Shown: piece by piece, positions 61,295 through 64,000 of the stretch | Layout: each line of letters starts with the position of its first letter | Position numbering within the stretch: position 1 is the stretch's first letter | Source of the DNA: Streptomyces sp. NBC_00259 | GTDB lineage: Bacteria > Actinomycetota > Actinomycetes > Streptomycetales > Streptomycetaceae | Direction of reading: 5' to 3' | Length of the DNA: 64,000 bases | Assembly (NCBI RefSeq): GCF_036181745.1 | Contig: NZ_CP108080.1 | Span: forward strand, 1,364,001-1,428,000 | Notes under the pieces: generated by a model | Told to the model about the DNA's origin: nothing | Seen by the model: only the letters and a program-made list of their open reading frames with translations | The model's database searches: none | Program-made: the position numbers and the translations under genes

Positions 61295-62884
61295 TCAGCC
61301 CTTCTTGATCTCCCAGAAGCGGAACACGGTCGACGCGTCGAGCGTCCACTCCAGGCCGGTGATGTTGCCGTTGTAGACGGCGTACTGCTTGCCCTGCCAG
61401 AGCGGGAGGATCGGCAGTTCCTCGGCGACCTTGTTCTGGAGCTTGCCGAAGATGTCGCCGGTGGCCGAGCGGTCGGCCACGGCGGCGGTCTCCGGGATCA
61501 TCTTGCCGGTGATCTCCTTGTTCACGTAGCCGTTGCCGAGGACGTTGCCCTCGCCGAAGAACGGCTGCGTGAAGTTGTCGGCGTCCGGGTAGTCGGGCAC
61601 CCAGCCCTTCACGTAGACGCCGTACTTCCCGGCCTGGATGTCCTTCTCGTACTGCTCGAACTCGACGGACTTGACGTCGGCCTGGAACAGCCCGCTCTTG
61701 TTGAGCTGCTGGGCGATGGCGGCCATCTCCAGGTCGGTGGCGGGTCCGTAGCGGCTCGGCGTGGACCACAGGGTGATCTTCACCTTGTCGTCGATACCGG
61801 CGTCGCGCAGCGCCTTGCGGGCCTTGTTGGGCTGCGGCGAGCCGCCGTAGAGGTCGAAGTAGGCCGTGTTGTGACCGGCGATCCCGGCCGGGATGATCGA
61901 GTGCAGGGGCTCGGCGGTGCCCTTGTACACGTCCCTGACCAGGGCGTCCCGGTCGACGAGGTACGCGAAGGCCTGGCGCACGGCGAGCTCGCCCGCGACC
62001 GGGTCCTTGACGTTGAAGACCAGGTGCTGGACCTCGGCGCTGCTGCCCTCGACGACCTCGATGCCCTTCTTGCCGGCCTCGAGGGAGGACTGGAGCCCGT
62101 CGATGTCCTGGGCGGTGAGTCCTCGGTAGGCGACGTCGACATCGCCGCTCTTGAGGGCGGTGCCGAGCTCCTTCTGGTTGCCCCGGAAGAAGGTCAGGGT
62201 GACGCCGGTGTTGCGGACCTCCGCGGTGCCCTTGTAGTGAGGGTTGACCGAGAAGACCGCTTCCTTGTCGTTGAAGGAGTCGAGCTGGTACGGGCCGGAG
62301 CCGACCGCCTTGCCGTCGGTGCGCAGGGAGCCGGCCTCGTACTCGCGGTGGTCCACGATGGAACCGGCGCCCGAGGCGATCTTGCTGGGGAAGGTGGCGT
62401 CCGGGACCTTCAGCTTGAAGACGACGGTCCGGTCGTCGGGCGTCTCGATGCTGTCGATCGTGGAGAGCAGCGGCCCCGGGCCGGAGTCACTGGCGATCTT
62501 CAGGGCCCGCTCGAAGGAGAACTTGACGTCCTCCGAGGTCAGGTCGTTGCCGTTGCTGAACTGGAGGCCCTCGCGCAGCGTGCACTGGTAGACCGTGCTG
62601 CCGCCTTCGAAGCCGCACTTCTCCGCGGCTTCCGGCTGCGGGGTGGAGCCGCCCTTGGGGAAGCTCATCAGGGACTGGAAGACGTTGTTGAACAGCAGCC
62701 AGGAACCGGGGTCGTAACCGTCCGCCGGGTCCGTGGCAAGGACGTCGTCGGAGATGCCGACGGCAACCCGGACGCCTTCGCCGTCGGAGCCGTCGCCCTG
62801 CTCCGAGCCGCAGCCCGACGCCAGCAGGACGGCGGACAGCCCCGCCGCGAGCGGCGCTGTCGTTCGCTTGAATCGTGCCTTCAC
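61295..62884 (-). CDS. ABC transporter oligopeptide-type substrate-binding lipoprotein
   Basis: 529 residues from GTG 62884. Lipobox LASGC (Cys25). SBP_bac_5 family: LREGLQFSNGNDLTSEDVKF (about 105-125), VRQAFAYLVDRDALVRDVYK, and the C-terminal GLEWTLDASTVFRFWEIKKG. It binds peptides or similar ligands outside the membrane for an ABC importer. The permease and ATPase genes are not in the window. A paralogue lies 59 bp upstream, and the two are probably co-transcribed. Confidence 0.93.
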   Translation of the reverse strand: MKARFKRTTAPLAAGLSAVLLASGCGSEQGDGSDGEGVRVAVGISDDVLATDPADGYDPGSWLLFNNVFQSLMSFPKGGSTPQPEAAEKCGFEGGSTVYQCTLREGLQFSNGNDLTSEDVKFSFERALKIASDSGPGPLLSTIDSIETPDDRTVVFKLKVPDATFPSKIASGAGSIVDHREYEAGSLRTDGKAVGSGPYQLDSFNDKEAVFSVNPHYKGTAEVRNTGVTLTFFRGNQKELGTALKSGDVDVAYRGLTAQDIDGLQSSLEAGKKGIEVVEGSSAEVQHLVFNVKDPVAGELAVRQAFAYLVDRDALVRDVYKGTAEPLHSIIPAGIAGHNTAYFDLYGGSPQPNKARKALRDAGIDDKVKITLWSTPSRYGPATDLEMAAIAQQLNKSGLFQADVKSVEFEQYEKDIQAGKYGVYVKGWVPDYPDADNFTQPFFGEGNVLGNGYVNKEITGKMIPETAAVADRSATGDIFGKLQNKVAEELPILPLWQGKQYAVYNGNITGLEWTLDASTVFRFWEIKKG

Positions 62885-62943
62885 AGAACCTTGCCTCTTG
62901 CTCTCGTAGCCGGCCGCGCCCTTCGCGACCGGGTGATGAAGGG

Positions 62944-64000
62944 TCAGGCGGTGCTACCGCGCTCGAGTTCCCACAACTGCAGGTCGGAGGAGGCGTTCAG
63001 CGTCCACTCGACTCCGTTGATGTCCGACCGGGCGGCGACGTACTGCTTGCCCTGCCACAGCGGCAGCACCGGGACATCGGTGGCGACGATGTCCTGGAGC
63101 TTGGTGAACGAGGCGGAAGCGGCACCACGATCGGCCGTGCGGCGGGACTGCGGGATGAGCTGATTGCGCGCGGCAGTGCTCACGTAGGGGGTGTTGAGGA
63201 AGTTGTCCTCGTCCAGGAACGGGGCGATGTAGTTGTCCGGGTCCGGGAAGTCGGGGAACCAGCCCAGGCCGTAGACGGCGTAGTCGCCGCGCTTCTGCGC
63301 CGGGCGGTACTTCGACCACTCGGTGCCCTTGACGGTCACGTCGAAGAGCCGGGTGGCGTTGAGCTGGTCGCGCAGCGCCGCGAACTCCTTGGCCGTTCCC
63401 GAGCCGTAGTGGTCGGTGGTGTAGTGCAGGGTGAGCTTCACCGGAGTGGTGGTCCCGGCCTCGTCGAGGATGGCCGCGGCCTTCTTGCGGTCGGGCTCGC
63501 CGTACTTGTTGAAGAACGAGTTGGTGTGGCCGGTGATGCTCGTCGGGATGAGCGAGTAGAGCGGCTCGGCGGTGGCGCCGTAGACGTTGCCCGCGATCTG
63601 GCCGCGGTCGACGACGGCCGCCATGGCCTGGCGGACGGCCTTGTCCTTCACGGACGGGTCCTCGGTGTTGAAGCCGAGGTAGCGGATCTCCAGGCCGGGC
63701 ATCTCGCTGAGCTCGATGTCGTCCTTGGGATGGTCCTGCAGGTCCTTGATCTGCTCCGGGGACATGGCGCGCGCCATCATGTCGATCTCGCCGGACTCCA
63801 GCGCCTTGCCCATCGCCTCGGCGTCGGGGTAGGAGCGCAGCTCCACCTTGTCGTTACGGAGCTTCAGATCGCCCTTGTAGCCGGGGTTCTTGGTGAAGAC
63901 CGCCTTGACGAGCCTGTCGCCGTCGGTCTCGGCGCTCATCGTGTACGGGCCCGATCCGTCGACCTGGAAGCCGCCGCGGAGCTGCCCGCCCTCGTAGGCG
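62944..64000 (-). CDS. Second oligopeptide-type substrate-binding protein, partial
   Basis: 352 C-terminal residues are visible; the N-terminus with signal and lipobox lies beyond the right edge. The frame is open to 64000 (AYEGGQLRGGFQVDGSGPYT), so the visible ATG at about 63939 is internal. SBP_bac_5 family, with VRQAMAAVVDRGQIAGNVYG and GVEWTLNASSDLQLWELERG matching the neighbour's ends. Clearly a paralogue of the 61295-62884 product, but diverged, so the duplication is old. Confidence 0.93.
   Translation of the reverse strand, partial: AYEGGQLRGGFQVDGSGPYTMSAETDGDRLVKAVFTKNPGYKGDLKLRNDKVELRSYPDAEAMGKALESGEIDMMARAMSPEQIKDLQDHPKDDIELSEMPGLEIRYLGFNTEDPSVKDKAVRQAMAAVVDRGQIAGNVYGATAEPLYSLIPTSITGHTNSFFNKYGEPDRKKAAAILDEAGTTTPVKLTLHYTTDHYGSGTAKEFAALRDQLNATRLFDVTVKGTEWSKYRPAQKRGDYAVYGLGWFPDFPDPDNYIAPFLDEDNFLNTPYVSTAARNQLIPQSRRTADRGAASASFTKLQDIVATDVPVLPLWQGKQYVAARSDINGVEWTLNASSDLQLWELERGSTA

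Overview
The window is chromosomal DNA from a Streptomyces or very close relative. Evidence: very high G+C, GTG/TTG starts, and a gene order that I recall as matching the conserved core around SCO1597-SCO1660 of S. coelicolor (translation genes, glnA4, betaine transporter, tatAC, pafBC, Pup-proteasome genes). No tRNA, rRNA, CRISPR array, intact insertion sequence or prophage was seen. Most genes have ordinary actinobacterial coding character.

Layout. 0-2.4 kb: start of an RNA methyltransferase gene, a repeat-rich spacer, and the infC-rpmI-rplT operon (minus strand), with an AUC initiator and a leader hairpin plus U-tract. 2.4-6.5 kb: DUF1844 and SseB proteins, and a translationally coupled mycosin-like protease and proline-rich membrane protein. 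6.7-7.9 kb: PLP aldolase/deaminase. 8-15.6 kb: a cluster that looks complete for gamma-glutamylated amine (probably ethanolamine) use: GlnA4-type ligase, aldehyde dehydrogenase, SDR, FadR-type regulator, APC permease and gamma-glutamyl hydrolase. 15.7-19.1 kb: LysR/TDT transporter pair, BtuF-like protein and XRE-cupin regulator. 19.2-22.9 kb: glycine betaine ABC transporter with two fused binding domains. 23.2-26.8 kb: 5'-3' exonuclease, iron-box-controlled siderophore-interacting protein, SigK/RskA.

27-37.6 kb: the most interesting accessory region. A TetR regulator is divergent from a four-gene operon (two DUF1989 proteins, a urea/guanidine carboxylase, allophanate hydrolase). A nearly identical palindrome stands before this operon and before an APC permease that is 9 bp from an ADP-ribosylglycohydrolase gene. 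I read this as a guanidine (or urea) degradation regulon run by a TetR repressor in place of a riboswitch. Two CTAG-bounded MITE-like elements lie head to tail between its halves.

37.6-56 kb: core actinobacterial genes: Ski2-like helicase, TatC/TatA, PafB/PafC, two FKBP isomerases, then the Pup-proteasome locus (pafA, prcA, prcB, pup, dop, arc). An MFS transporter and a divergent LacI regulator are inserted between pafA and prcA. Pup is encoded with a C-terminal Glu. 56-64 kb: 3Fe-4S ferredoxin, a secreted protein, TrmI, an M50/CBS protease, a RecB-like nuclease, an orphan response regulator, and two tandem oligopeptide-type lipoproteins, the second cut by the window end.
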